64,000 nt of DNA from Microbacterium neungamense (GCF_024971095.1 NZ_CP069717.1:1984001-2048000); one strand, 5' to 3'. Shown: positions 33,826 to 43,321, counted from the stretch's first letter. Notes: generated from the letters alone by a model not told the origin. Numbers and translations are program-made.

Positions 33826-34815
33826 ATGGATACCAACGAGCCCCGCACCCCCGACCAGCCCGAGACCCCGGACCAGTCTCAGACCCCGGACCAGCCGCAG
33901 ACCCCGGGTCGGCCCGAGACCGGCCCCGGCGCGACCGAAGCGCCCGCCCGCCCCGGCACGGCCGACCCGGCCGACGAGGCCCCCGCCGCCGCGGCCGCCG
34001 CCGCGGCCGCCACCGAGACGCAGCGCCTTTCCGAGCAGCCGGCGGGTGCGACCGCCGCCGGTTCCGCATCCACGCCCGGCGACGCGGCGGCACCGGCCGG
34101 CGACGCGGCGGCACCCGCAGCCGACGCCGACCGCAAGCGCCGTCGCCGCCGGACGCTCCTGATCGGCGCCGCAGCGGCGGCCGCGCTGCTCCTCGTGGGC
34201 GGTGGCGCCTACGCGATCGGCAACGCCGTCGGCGACGAGGATGACGACGACCGCCCCGGCATCCACCAGGAGGGCGGACCCGGCGCCCCCGGCGGCGACC
34301 GCCCCGACGGCCCGCGCGGCGACGACCGCGAGGATCAGGACGATCGGGACGACGAGGACGGCCGCCCCGCGACCGAGGACGACGCCGGTGCCGCCGCGGC
34401 GGGCCTGCCGGACGCGGATGCCGCCGCGCTGCGCGCCGCCGCCGAGGCCGCGATCGCCGCGGTCGACGGCGAGGGCGTCACCTCCATCGACGTCGAACGG
34501 GGCGGATACGAGGTCGAGGTGCGGCTCGCGGACGGCAGCGAGCCGGACGTCTTCGTCGACATCGAGGGCACCGCCACGCGACGCGACGATGACGACGTGG
34601 AGGGCAGCGCCGACCCCGTCCTCGATCTCGACCGCCTGGCTGAGGTCATCGAGGCCGCCCTCGCCGCCGCCGAGGCCGAGGGCACCGTCGACGCGGTCGC
34701 CGCGAGCGACGACCCCGGCATCGCCTATGAGGTCGGCATCCGGCTCGCCGACGGCGGCGACGCCGACGTGGATCTCGCCGAGGACCTCAGCCCGGTGAAC
34801 GTCGACATCGACTGA
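33826..34815 (+). CDS. Single-pass membrane protein with two PepSY-like repeats
   Basis: 329 aa. A long Pro/Thr/Ala-rich cytoplasmic part (1-100) is followed by RKRRRR, one membrane helix (about 110-132), an extremely acidic linker (about 135-180, Asp-rich) and two PepSY-like units (about 190-240 and 255-325; YEVEVRLADGSEPDVFVDIE and YEVGIRLADGGDADVDL). The acidic linker mirrors the acidic sensor loop of the upstream kinase. Probably a target or modulator of that system. Confidence 0.7.
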   Translation: MDTNEPRTPDQPETPDQSQTPDQPQTPGRPETGPGATEAPARPGTADPADEAPAAAAAAAAATETQRLSEQPAGATAAGSASTPGDAAAPAGDAAAPAADADRKRRRRRTLLIGAAAAAALLLVGGGAYAIGNAVGDEDDDDRPGIHQEGGPGAPGGDRPDGPRGDDREDQDDRDDEDGRPATEDDAGAAAAGLPDADAAALRAAAEAAIAAVDGEGVTSIDVERGGYEVEVRLADGSEPDVFVDIEGTATRRDDDDVEGSADPVLDLDRLAEVIEAALAAAEAEGTVDAVAASDDPGIAYEVGIRLADGGDADVDLAEDLSPVNVDID

Positions 34816-35028
34816 CCGGTGCAGCCGGGGCGCGGGCCGGCCGCCTGCTGCGGGGCCGACCTCCCGCGGCGAGAGCCGTCCCGGCCCCGGGTCCGGCTCC
34901 GTGTTCCGCCCCGGCGACGGCCGCGCCGCGTCAGGCAACGGGCGCGGGCCGTGTGACGCGTGGAGCCAGGTCAACCATCGAGCCGGCCCCGGGCCTGGCT
35001 GGGTGTCCGCCCCGGGCGGCGAGCCGCG

Positions 35029-35568
35029 TCAGGCGGTGAGCTCCGCGAGCTTGCGCACTGTGAGGACGTTGCGCGCGGTCCCGGCGACCCCGAGCGCGCG
35101 GTCGAGCACGGGCCTCGTGAGCCGTGTCGAGTGCACGCCGCCGGCGGCGTAGTCGATCCACAGGTCGCGTCCGTGCAGGGCGATCCGCTCCCCCGGCACC
35201 AGGCGCGGCGTGAGCGCTGCGACGGCGTCGCCCGGCGGCTCGTCCTCGAGGAACATCACGTGCACGAGCTTCTCCGCCGCGGCATCCGCGAACGGGTTGC
35301 GCGCCAGCGCCGCGACCAGCTCGTCGTGACGGCGCGGGATCACCGGGGTGTCGACGCCGAAGGCATCCGCGATCAGCGCGCGGACCTCGGCGCACGCCGC
35401 CGCCGTGTCGTCCGGGGTGCGGCACAGCACGTTCCCGCTCGCGATGTAGGTCGAGACGTCCTGCAGCGTCGTGCGCTCGGCGAGCAGAGCGCGCAGTTCG
35501 GCCATCGGCACCCGGTTGCGGGCGCCGAGGTTCACGGCGCGCAGCAGCAGGACGCTGCGCCCCGTCAC
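35029..35568 (-). CDS. DUF1697 protein
   Basis: 179 aa from GTG 35568, overlapping the nicotinamidase stop by GTGA. The family pattern is clear: LLLRAVNLGARNRVPMAELR, YIASGNVLC, VHVMFLEDEP and TARNVLTVRKLAEL. DUF1697 proteins have a ferredoxin-like fold and no known function. The preceding gap (34816-35028) is GC-rich without recognisable elements. Confidence 0.85.
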   Translation of the reverse strand: MTGRSVLLLRAVNLGARNRVPMAELRALLAERTTLQDVSTYIASGNVLCRTPDDTAAACAEVRALIADAFGVDTPVIPRRHDELVAALARNPFADAAAEKLVHVMFLEDEPPGDAVAALTPRLVPGERIALHGRDLWIDYAAGGVHSTRLTRPVLDRALGVAGTARNVLTVRKLAELTA

Positions 35569-36146
35569 CGGGCGGTGCTCTCGACCAGCTCGGCGCCCGC
35601 GTGCGCGAGCTCGGCGAGGGCCGCGGCGCTGGACTCCTCGCCGACGCCGGCGATGAGGTCGGTGAAGATCCGCACCCGCAGGCCGTGCGCGACGGCATCC
35701 AGGGCGGATGCCCGCACGCAGTGATCCGTGGCGATGCCGACGACGTCGGCGCTGACCACGCCGTGCTCGGTGAGGATCGCGCCGACCGTCTCGCCGTCCT
35801 CGGTGGTGCCCTCGAACATCGAGTACGCCGGCTTCCCCTGTCCCTTCCGGACGTGATGGGTGATCGCCTCGGTCTCCAGCAGCGGGTCGTAGTCGGCGCC
35901 CTCGGTGCCGGCCACGCAGTGCACCGGCCACGAGTCGACGTAGTCGGGGTCGTCGGAGAAGTGACCGCCGTTGTCGCCGTCCGCGTCGTGCCAGTCGCGC
36001 GAGGCGATGATCACCTCGTAGTCCCCGGCCCGCTCGGCGAGCAGCCGGGAGACCGCCGAGGCGACCGCGTCGCCGCCGGTCACGGCGAGCGCGCCGCCCT
36101 CGGTGAAGTCGTTCTGCACATCGACGATGAGGAGTGCTCTGGTCAT
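35565..36146 (-). CDS. pncA: Nicotinamidase / isochorismatase-family hydrolase PncA
   Basis: 193 aa. The catalytic triad is visible: D9 (LIVDVQNDF), the lysine in VRKGQGKPAYS and the cysteine in ATDHCVRASALDA. The metal-binding DWHDADGDNGGHF is present. It hydrolyses nicotinamide to nicotinate for NAD recycling; pyrazinamide activation in mycobacteria uses the same enzyme family. Confidence 0.92.
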   Translation of the reverse strand: MTRALLIVDVQNDFTEGGALAVTGGDAVASAVSRLLAERAGDYEVIIASRDWHDADGDNGGHFSDDPDYVDSWPVHCVAGTEGADYDPLLETEAITHHVRKGQGKPAYSMFEGTTEDGETVGAILTEHGVVSADVVGIATDHCVRASALDAVAHGLRVRIFTDLIAGVGEESSAAALAELAHAGAELVESTAR

Positions 36147-36176
36147 ACCTCGAGGGTACGCCGCGAGGAACGCGAA

Positions 36177-36204
36177 GGCCCCGGGATGCAGGCATCCCGG
36201 GGCC
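36177..36204 (-). terminator. Terminator after tRNA-Thr
   Basis: Stem GGCCCCGGGATGC / GCATCCCGGGGCC (13 bp, 2-nt loop), directly after the tRNA 3' end on its strand. Confidence 0.8.
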
Positions 36205-36206
36205 GA

Positions 36207-36282
36207 TGGAGCCGCCTAAGGGAATCGAACCCTTGACCTATTCATTACGAGTGAATCGCTCTGCCGACTGAGCTAAGGCGGC
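36207..36282 (-). tRNA. tRNA-Thr(CGU)
   Basis: Cloverleaf with acceptor GCCGCCT/AGGCGGC, D-arm GCTC/GAGC, anticodon arm ATTCA-CTCGTAA-TGAAT (anticodon CGT), T-arm AAGGG-TTCGATT-CCCTT and discriminator T. CCA is encoded (36207-36209). A -10-like TAAGAT lies upstream on the minus strand near 36310. Confidence 0.95.
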
Positions 36283-36353
36283 GTGCGCGGCGCACCGCGG
36301 CACGATCATCGATCTTACCCTGTCCCGGGGCGCACCGCGAAATGCGCGACTGG

Positions 36354-38021
36354 TCACCCGCAGCGCAGTCCGTCCTGCGGGACTGTGCCCTCGATGAGGA
36401 ACTCCTCGACCGCGCGATCGACGCATGTGTTGCCCTTGTTGTAGCCGGTGTGCCCCTCCCCGACGCGGGTGATCAGCACGCCCTGCTCCAGCTGCGCGGC
36501 CAGCGACTCGGACCACTCGTAGGGGGTGGCCGGGTCGTTCGTCGTGCCGACGACGAGGATCGGGCCGGATCCCGGCGCGGCGATCTCGCCGCGGGTGCCG
36601 GTCGGCGGATGCGGCCACACCTCGCACGGGTCGGGGCCCTCCCAGTACGGGGCGAAGGTCGGGGCGCCCTCGCGGATCCGCGCCATGGTGGCCTCCTCCG
36701 CCGCGGGGTCGTCCTCCACGGGGTAGTCCATGCAGTTGTAGGCGCGGAACGCCTCGGTCGAGTTGTCCAGGTACTGGCCGTGCTCGTCGCGCCCGTTGTA
36801 GTTGTCGGCGAGGAAGAACATCTCGGACGGCTCGCCCTCGAGCACGCCGGTGAGGGCGCTGCTGAGGTAGGGCCAGTACTCCTCGCTGTACAGCGCCTGG
36901 ATCACCCCGGTCACCATGGTGTCGACGCCCAGCATCCGTCCGTCCCCGTTCGGCAGCGGCACGCGCGCGACGGCGGCGAGCAGGGCGCGGAAGTCGGTGA
37001 GCGCCTGGTCGACGGTGCCGTTGAACGGGCACTCCGCCGTGTCCAGGCAGCTCTCCAGGTAGGCGCGGAGCGCCTTCTCGAACCCGAGCGCCTGCGTCGC
37101 GCCGACCTCGAGGCCGGGGATGGACGGGTCGATCGCCCCGTCGAGCACCAGGCCGGTGGCCCGCTCCGGGTGCAGCTTGGCGTAGGTGGCGCCGAGGAAC
37201 GTGCCGTAGGAGTAGCCGAGGTAGTTCAGCTCGGTGTCGCCGAGCACGGCGCGGAGCAGGTCGAGATCGCGTGCCGCGTTCTCGGTGGTGATGTGGGGAA
37301 GGATGCCGGCGCTGTTGGCCTCGCACGCCTCGGCGAACTCCGCGTTGCGCGCGGTCAGCTCGGCCTCCCACTCCGGGGTGCCGCGTTCGACCTCCGGGAT
37401 GCCGTAGAGGTAGGCGTCCATGGCCTCGGCGTCCAGGCAGGTCACCGCCGTGGACCGGCCGACGCCGCGCGGATCGAAGCCGACGACGTCGAAGCTCTCG
37501 ATCAGGTCGGGACCGACCGCGTAGCCGAGGCTCTCCGCGACGAAGTCGAATCCGCTCGCACCGGGACCGCCCGGGTTGATCAGCAGCGACCCCTGCGGCT
37601 CGCCGGCGGACTGGTGCCGCACCACCGCGAGCTCGATCTCACCGGCATCCGGGTCGTCCCAGTCCAGCGGGGCGGTGACCGTGGTGCAGTCGAACGACGG
37701 GCCGGCCGTCGGGCACGCCTTCCACTCCAGGGTCTGCCCGTAGAACGGCAGCAGCTCCGCGGGCACGCCGCTGGTGTCGGGCGCCTTGGTGCGGGACGGC
37801 CGGGACTCCGGGATCATCGCGTACAGGCATCCGGACAGCGCGACGGCCAGCGCGGCAGCGCCGGCGACGACGGCGAGGAGACGACGCGCACCTCTGCGGG
37901 CGGCATTGCGCGTCGCGGCACCGTGCGCGGCCGCACCGTGCGCGGCGGCACCGTGCGCGGCCGCACCGCGGGCCGCATCTGGGGCGGGCGGGGTTCGGGG
38001 GGTGAGGCTTCCGCGGATCAC
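36354..38021 (-). CDS. Exported alpha/beta-hydrolase, tripeptidyl aminopeptidase family
   Basis: 555 aa from GTG 38021, overlapping holB by GTGA. An Ala/His/Gly-rich N-terminus leads into a lipoprotein-type signal ending AVALSGC. The hydrolase core has INPGGPGASG (oxyanion region), the nucleophile GYSYGT, and a C-terminal TAP-like domain with VGTTNDPATPYEW and GEGHTGY (catalytic Asp and His). Relatives in Streptomyces (SlpD/SlpE, Tap) trim peptides outside the cell. The N-terminal repeats are covered at 37918-37977. Confidence 0.88.
   Translation of the reverse strand: MIRGSLTPRTPPAPDAARGAAAHGAAAHGAAAHGAATRNAARRGARRLLAVVAGAAALAVALSGCLYAMIPESRPSRTKAPDTSGVPAELLPFYGQTLEWKACPTAGPSFDCTTVTAPLDWDDPDAGEIELAVVRHQSAGEPQGSLLINPGGPGASGFDFVAESLGYAVGPDLIESFDVVGFDPRGVGRSTAVTCLDAEAMDAYLYGIPEVERGTPEWEAELTARNAEFAEACEANSAGILPHITTENAARDLDLLRAVLGDTELNYLGYSYGTFLGATYAKLHPERATGLVLDGAIDPSIPGLEVGATQALGFEKALRAYLESCLDTAECPFNGTVDQALTDFRALLAAVARVPLPNGDGRMLGVDTMVTGVIQALYSEEYWPYLSSALTGVLEGEPSEMFFLADNYNGRDEHGQYLDNSTEAFRAYNCMDYPVEDDPAAEEATMARIREGAPTFAPYWEGPDPCEVWPHPPTGTRGEIAAPGSGPILVVGTTNDPATPYEWSESLAAQLEQGVLITRVGEGHTGYNKGNTCVDRAVEEFLIEGTVPQDGLRCG
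37918..37977 (-). repeat. 15-bp in-gene tandem repeat (GAAAH)
   Basis: Three perfect or near-perfect 15-bp units (GCACCGTGCGCGGCC on the plus strand) and a partial fourth encode GAAAH repeats before the signal peptide. In-frame slippage would lengthen or shorten the N-terminus by five residues. Confidence 0.85.
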
Positions 38022-39175
38022 GGCGTCCTTCCGCTGGCGATCGTGATGAGCAGGCTCTCCAGGGCGAGCAGCGGGGCGACGTTGCGCTCCAGGGACTCAC
38101 GGGTGTCGGCGATCGCGTCGAGGGCGACGATGGTCCGCTCGACCGGCCAGGCCGCGGCGAGCGCGGCCAGCTCCGCGCCGAGCTCGCGGTTGATCAGCGC
38201 CTCGCCGCGCCCGTACTGCAGCATCACGACGTCGCGGTAGAGCGACTGCAGGTCGGTGAGCACCCGGTCGATGCCGTCGCGCAGACTGCGGGTGGCCCGC
38301 TTCTTCTGCTCGTCCTCGAGGGCGGAGACCTGGGCGCGCAGCGCCGGCGGCACCGGCTGCCCCTCCGCGACGCCGACGGTGCGCAGCAGCGCCCGGCGCT
38401 CGGCCTCGTCGCGCTCGGCGGTCAGCGCCTTGGCGTCGTCCGTCGCGGTCTGGATGATGCGGCCGGCGACCTCGACGGCATCCGCCACCCCGCGCACGCC
38501 GAGCACCGCCCGCAGCGACTCGTCACGCCGGCGCCGGGCCGCCTCGTCGGTGGCGAGGCGCTGCGCCATGCCGATGTGGCGCTGCGCGTGCCGGGCCGCC
38601 TGCTCCGCGGTCGCCTCGTCCGCGCCGGTGCGCAGCGTGATCAGCCGTGCCACGTCGGCGACATCCGGCTCGCGCAGCCGCAGGGGCCGCACCCGCGAGC
38701 GGATGGTGGGCAGCAGATCGGCCTCGCTCGGCGCGCACAGCACCCACACCGTCTGCTCCGGGGGCTCCTCGAGCGCCTTGAGCAGCACGTTCGAGGTGCG
38801 CTCGACCATCCGGTCGGCGTCCTCCACCACGATCACCCGGTAGCGTCCGGCGGAGGGGGCGAAGTAGGAGCGCTCGACGAGCGCGCGCGCCTCGGCGATC
38901 GTGATGATGACCTTGTCGGTGCGCAGCGCCGTGACGTCCGGATGCGTGCCGGCGAGCACCTGCCGCATCGTCGCCTCGTCCTCGGGGCCGTCGGCGATCA
39001 GCGCGGCGGCGAACGCGTAGGCGAGGGTGGACCGGCCGGAGCCCGGCGGCCCCGTGATCAGCCAGGCGTGCGACAGGGATGCCGGGTCGGATGCCGCGGC
39101 GCGCAGCGTCTGGACGGCCTCGTCCTGCCCCCACACATCGGACCACGGGAACGGGGCGGTCGCGACGGTGGTCAT
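38018..39175 (-). CDS. holB: DNA polymerase III subunit delta'
   Basis: 385 aa clamp-loader subunit. AAA+ core with Walker A-like GPPGSGRSTL, the arm VVEDADRMVERTSNVLLKALEEPP and sensor region PTIRSRVRPLRL. The zinc-module cysteines typical of gamma/delta' are missing, as common in actinobacterial copies. ATG 39175. It lies 38 bp after tmk, the classical tmk-holB pairing. Confidence 0.92.
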   Translation of the reverse strand: MTTVATAPFPWSDVWGQDEAVQTLRAAASDPASLSHAWLITGPPGSGRSTLAYAFAAALIADGPEDEATMRQVLAGTHPDVTALRTDKVIITIAEARALVERSYFAPSAGRYRVIVVEDADRMVERTSNVLLKALEEPPEQTVWVLCAPSEADLLPTIRSRVRPLRLREPDVADVARLITLRTGADEATAEQAARHAQRHIGMAQRLATDEAARRRRDESLRAVLGVRGVADAVEVAGRIIQTATDDAKALTAERDEAERRALLRTVGVAEGQPVPPALRAQVSALEDEQKKRATRSLRDGIDRVLTDLQSLYRDVVMLQYGRGEALINRELGAELAALAAAWPVERTIVALDAIADTRESLERNVAPLLALESLLITIASGRTP

Positions 39176-39213
39176 GCGCTCCAGCCTAGCCGCGGGCACG
39201 GACGCCGGCCGGG

Positions 39214-39879
39214 TCAGGCGCCGAGCAGCGCCTGCACGCGGCCGCGAATCCGCTCGGCGATGACCTCGGGGGCGAGGGCGGCGTCCACGACGAGGAAGCG
39301 CTCGGGCTCGGCATCCGCGAGCCGCAGGTAGGCGTCGCGCACCCGGCCGTGGAACTCGTCCTTCTCCGCCTCGAGCCGGTCGAACGGCTTGTCGTCGGCG
39401 TCGAGCCGGCGACGGGCGTCGGCGGGGTCGAGGTCGAGCAGCACGGTGAGGTCGGGCAGCGCGCCCTCGGTCGCCCACAGCGACAGGTCGCGCACCTCGC
39501 CGGCATCCAGGATCCGCCCGGCACCCTGGTAGGCGACGGAGGAGTCGAGGTAGCGGTCCTGGATGACCACGTCCCCGCGCAGCAGGGCGGGCCGCACCAC
39601 GGCGGCGATGTGGTGCGCCCGGTCGGCGGCGTACAGCAGCGCCTCGGCGCGCGGTGCGATGTCGCCGCGGTGGTGCAGCACGATCTCGCGGATGAGACGG
39701 CCGACCTCGGAACCGCCCGGCTCGCGGGTGTGCACGACCGTGCGACCCTGCGACTGCAGCCATTCGGCGAGCAGGGCGGCCTGGGTGGTCTTGCCCGAAC
39801 CGTCGCCGCCCTCGAGGGTGATCCAGAGACCGGGGTGCGCGGAGGCGCCACGGCTCGCGGAGTCGCGGTCCGCGGTCAC
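39214..39879 (-). CDS. tmk: Thymidylate kinase
   Basis: 221 aa phosphorylating dTMP to dTDP. P-loop LEGGDGSGKTTQ, DR(Y/H) motif VIQDRYLDSSVAYQG and LID region are present. GTG 39879 is chosen because GAAGG lies 7 nt upstream; GTG 39906, overlapping the topA stop by GTGA, would add nine residues and is nearly as plausible. Confidence 0.94.
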   Translation of the reverse strand: MTADRDSASRGASAHPGLWITLEGGDGSGKTTQAALLAEWLQSQGRTVVHTREPGGSEVGRLIREIVLHHRGDIAPRAEALLYAADRAHHIAAVVRPALLRGDVVIQDRYLDSSVAYQGAGRILDAGEVRDLSLWATEGALPDLTVLLDLDPADARRRLDADDKPFDRLEAEKDEFHGRVRDAYLRLADAEPERFLVVDAALAPEVIAERIRGRVQALLGA

Positions 39880-39902
39880 GAATCCGCCTTCGTCACGCCG
39901 GT

Positions 39903-42794
39903 TCACTCCGCCTGCTCGGCCCGGCGCTTCGCGTTCGCGGCGCGCGTCGCGGCGGCCTTCTTCGCCGCAGCCGAACGCGCCGCCGCCTTCGCGCTGTCGG
40001 TCGCGGCCGCCGTCTTGGCCGGCGCCTTGGCACCCGTCTTCGCCGCCGCCTTCGACGCCGGAGCCTTCTTCGCGGCCGTCGTCTTCGCGGCCGTCGTCTT
40101 CGCGGTGGTCTTCTTCGCCGCCGCACGACCGCGCTTGGGCGCCGGGCCCTTCGCGCGCTTGTCGGCGAGCATCTGCACCGCGATCTCGTACGTGATGTCG
40201 CTGGGCTGCTGCCCGCGCGGGATGGTCACGTTCGTCTCGCCGTCGGTGACGTACGGCCCGAAGCGGCCGTCGCGGATGCGGATCGGCTTGCCGCTGACCG
40301 GGTCGGCGTCGAACTCGGCGAGCGCGCTGGAGGCACGGCGGGCGCCGTACTTCGGCTGCGCGTAGATCTCCAGCGCCTGCTCGAGGGTGATGTCGAAGAT
40401 CTGCTGCTCGTTCTCCAGCGACCGCGAGTCGGCGCCCTTCTTCAGGTACGGGCCGAACCGGCCGTTCTGGGCCGTGATCTCCTCGCCGGTGGCGGGGTCG
40501 GTGCCGACCACGCGCGGCAGGCTCAGCAGCCTCAGCGCGGTGTCGAGGTCGATGGTGTCCACCGACATCGACCGGAACAGCGAGGCCGTGCGGGGCTTGG
40601 GCGCGGCCTCCTTCTTCGCACCGCGGCCCTTCGCCTTCGGCGCCTCGACGACCTCGCCGGTGGCCTCGTCCACGGCGGCGGCGGTCTCGTCGACCGGGTC
40701 CTCCTCCTGCACGTACGGTCCGAAGCGGCCGTCCTTGACGACGATGATCTTGCCGTTCTCCGGGTTCTCGCCGAGCACGCGGTCCCCGGCGACGGGGGCG
40801 TCGATGAGCTCCTGCGCTTTCTCCGGGGTCAGCTCGTCGGGGGCGAGGTCCTCGGGCACGTTCACGATCCGCGGCTTCGCGTCCGGGTGGGCGGGGTCGA
40901 CGACCTCGAGGTAGGGGCCGTACTTGCCGAACCGGAGGGTCGCGGTGTCGGTGATCCGCGTGGAGTTCAGCGCCCGGGCGTCGATCTCGCCGAGGTTGTC
41001 GACCACCTGGCGCAGGCCGACGTGGTCCTTCGAGCCGTAGTAGAAGGAGCGGAGCCACTCCACCCGGTTCTGCTCTCCGCGGGCGATGGCGTCCAGGTCG
41101 TCTTCGAGCGCGGCGGTGAAGTCGTAGTCGATGAGGTCGGCGAAGTGCTGCTCGAGCAGGCGCACGACGCTGAAGGCGAGCCAGGTCGGCACGAGCGCCT
41201 GTCCCCGCTTGATCGCGTAGCCGCGGTCGATGACCGTGCCGATGATGCTCGCGAAGGTGGACGGCCGGCCGATGCCGTGCTCCTCCAGGGCCTTCACCAG
41301 CGACGCCTCCGTGTACCGGGGCTTCGGAGTGGTGCGGTGGCCCTTGGCCTCGGCATCCGTCACGGCGAGCTCGTCGCCGACCGCGACCTGCGGCAGGGAC
41401 TGGTCCGCCGCGGTGTCCTGGTCGCCGCGCTTCTCGTCGCGGCCCTCCTCGTACGCCTCCAGGAAGCCCTTGAAGGTGTACACGGTGCCGGATGCCGTGA
41501 ACTCGGCGCGGCGGCCCGCGGCATCCGTCTCGAGCGTGACCGTCGTCGTCTCGTACTTCGCGTCGGCCATCTGGCTGGCGACCGTGCGCTTCCAGATCAG
41601 GTCGTAGAGCCGCAGCTCCTCGCGATCGAGTTCCCCGGAGACGGATGCCGGGGTCCGGAAGTTCTCCCCGGAGGGCCGGATGGCCTCGTGCGCCTCCTGG
41701 GCGTTCTTGCTCTTCGACTTGTACACGCGCGGCTTCAGCGGCACGGCGGCGTCGCCGTACAGCGCGACGGCCTGGTTGCGCGCGGCCTGGACGGCCTGCG
41801 TGCTGAGCGCCGTCGAGTCGGTGCGCATATAGGTGATGTACCCCTTCTCGTACAGGCGCTGGGCGACGCTCATCGCCTGCTTCGCGCTCATCGAGAGCTT
41901 GCGCCCCGCCTCCTGCTGCATGGTGGAGGTCGTGAAGGGTGCGTAGGGGCTGCGGGTGCCGGGCTTGGCCTCGACCTTGGTGACGGTGGCGGAGCCGGCG
42001 GCGTTCACGGCAGCGGCGAGGTCGGCCGCCTCCTTCTCGGTGAGGACGACCACGGCCTTCTTCAGCGCGCCGGTGTCGTCGAAGTCGGTGCCGCGGGCGA
42101 GCTGGCCGCCGTCGACGCGGACTAGACGCACGGTGAAGCCGGAGCGCGCCGCGGTGCGGGCGGATGCCGTGGCCTCGACGTCCCAGTACTCGGCCGAGAC
42201 GAAGGCCATCCGCTCCCGCTCGCGGTCGACGATCATCCGGGTCGCGGCCGACTGCACACGGCCGGCGGACAGGCCGGTCTTGACCTTGTACCAGAGCACG
42301 GGCGAGACGTCCCACCCGTACAGGCGGTCGAGGATGCGGCGGGTCTCCTGCGCGTCGACGAGCGCGTGGTCCAGTTCGCGGGTGTTGCGCACCGCCTCCT
42401 GGATGGCGTCCTTGGTGATCTCGTGGAACACCATGCGCTTGACGGGGACCTTCGGCTTCAGGGTCTCCAGCAGGTGCCACGCGATGGCCTCGCCCTCGCG
42501 GTCCTCATCGGTGGCGAGCAGGAGCTCGTCGGCCTGCTTCAGGGCGCGCTTGAGCTCGGCGACGGTCTTCGCCTTGCGGTCGCTGACGACGTAGTACGGG
42601 TCGAAGTCGTTCTCGACGTCGATCGAGTACTTCCCGTAGGCCGGCTTGTCGGCGGCGGGGATGTCCTTCTTGTCGGCCAGATCGCGGATGTGACCCACCG
42701 AGCTGAGGACCTCGTACTCGTCGCCGAGGTAGCCCTGAATCGAGCGCATCTTCGTCGGCGACTCGACGATGACGAGCTTCTTGCCTGCAGCCAA
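39903..42794 (-). CDS. topA: DNA topoisomerase I
   Basis: 963 aa type IA enzyme relaxing negative supercoils. TOPRIM domain from KKLVIVESPTKMRSIQGYL with the DxDxEG-like LLATDEDREGEA; active-site Y322 in YITYMRTDS. The C-terminus has several FGPY-containing topo I repeats and a Lys/Ala-rich tail of about 90 residues (KKTTAKTTAAKTT type) typical of actinobacterial TopA. TTG 42794 is preferred: AAAGGA lies upstream at normal distance, while the in-frame ATG 42827 lacks a site. Confidence 0.95.
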   Translation of the reverse strand: MAAGKKLVIVESPTKMRSIQGYLGDEYEVLSSVGHIRDLADKKDIPAADKPAYGKYSIDVENDFDPYYVVSDRKAKTVAELKRALKQADELLLATDEDREGEAIAWHLLETLKPKVPVKRMVFHEITKDAIQEAVRNTRELDHALVDAQETRRILDRLYGWDVSPVLWYKVKTGLSAGRVQSAATRMIVDRERERMAFVSAEYWDVEATASARTAARSGFTVRLVRVDGGQLARGTDFDDTGALKKAVVVLTEKEAADLAAAVNAAGSATVTKVEAKPGTRSPYAPFTTSTMQQEAGRKLSMSAKQAMSVAQRLYEKGYITYMRTDSTALSTQAVQAARNQAVALYGDAAVPLKPRVYKSKSKNAQEAHEAIRPSGENFRTPASVSGELDREELRLYDLIWKRTVASQMADAKYETTTVTLETDAAGRRAEFTASGTVYTFKGFLEAYEEGRDEKRGDQDTAADQSLPQVAVGDELAVTDAEAKGHRTTPKPRYTEASLVKALEEHGIGRPSTFASIIGTVIDRGYAIKRGQALVPTWLAFSVVRLLEQHFADLIDYDFTAALEDDLDAIARGEQNRVEWLRSFYYGSKDHVGLRQVVDNLGEIDARALNSTRITDTATLRFGKYGPYLEVVDPAHPDAKPRIVNVPEDLAPDELTPEKAQELIDAPVAGDRVLGENPENGKIIVVKDGRFGPYVQEEDPVDETAAAVDEATGEVVEAPKAKGRGAKKEAAPKPRTASLFRSMSVDTIDLDTALRLLSLPRVVGTDPATGEEITAQNGRFGPYLKKGADSRSLENEQQIFDITLEQALEIYAQPKYGARRASSALAEFDADPVSGKPIRIRDGRFGPYVTDGETNVTIPRGQQPSDITYEIAVQMLADKRAKGPAPKRGRAAAKKTTAKTTAAKTTAAKKAPASKAAAKTGAKAPAKTAAATDSAKAAARSAAAKKAAATRAANAKRRAEQAE

Positions 42795-42899
42795 GGGTGC
42801 GTCCTTTCTTCGAAGCACACCATACACACCGCTGTCGTGACGCCGGCCCAGGGTCGGGTGCGGCCGGGCGGCGGATGCAGCGGCGGAGGTCCGGAGCCG

Positions 42900-43229
42900 T
42901 CATGGTCCCTCGGGTGGCCCGGCGCGGGCACGGGAGACGGCGCTCATCCCAGCGTACGCCGCTTCGACCTGCACGGTCGCCATGAGTCCCTCCAGCGCAC
43001 AGCCGGTGAGCGCCGCCCCGGAGGCCGCGGCGACGCGTGCGGCGACGGCGCACGGATCCTCCGCGGACGGCACCGCGCCGGAGGCGACGTCCGCCGCCGC
43101 GAGGGCCGCCGCGTCCGCGGCCCCGGCGGCGCGCTGCGCGGTGACCGCCGCGCCGCCGACGGCCGCGAACCCCAGCGACAGGGTCGCCGCGACCGTCAGG
43201 ACGCCGGCGGCCATCGCGGTTCCCGCCAT
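42900..43229 (-). CDS. Rv3654c-like TadE/TadG-type pseudopilin-associated protein
   Basis: 109 aa. An N-terminal hydrophobic helix (about 3-30, GTAMAAGVLTVAATLSLGF) then an Ala-rich segment DAAALAAADVASG typical of TadG-like minor pilins, and one Cys pair (EDPCAVA, TGCALE). It is the last gene of the Tad cluster. Exported or membrane-anchored. Confidence 0.75.
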   Translation of the reverse strand: MAGTAMAAGVLTVAATLSLGFAAVGGAAVTAQRAAGAADAAALAAADVASGAVPSAEDPCAVAARVAAASGAALTGCALEGLMATVQVEAAYAGMSAVSRARAGPPEGP

Positions 43230-43246
43230 GGGCTTCTCCTCTCTCT

Positions 43247-43297
43247 TTCGGTGTTCCGGCTCTCGGTGCAGGTTCGGTGTTCCACTCTCGGTGCCGA
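43247..43297. repeat. 26-bp tandem duplication between Tad genes
   Basis: TTCGGTGTTCC...CTCTCGGTGC occurs twice with a 26-bp step in the 92-bp gap before the Rv3654c-like gene. Confidence 0.7.
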
Positions 43298-43321
43298 CCC
43301 CCGGTCTTCTGTCCCTCCAGG

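Noticed and set aside
36177..36204. Attachment site next to tRNA-Thr
   Set aside because: The hairpin is a terminator and no integrase or second copy of the tRNA end lies nearby.
42794..42827. ATG 42827 as the topA start
   Set aside because: No ribosome-binding site precedes it, while AAAGGA is well placed for TTG 42794. Kept as a lesser alternative.
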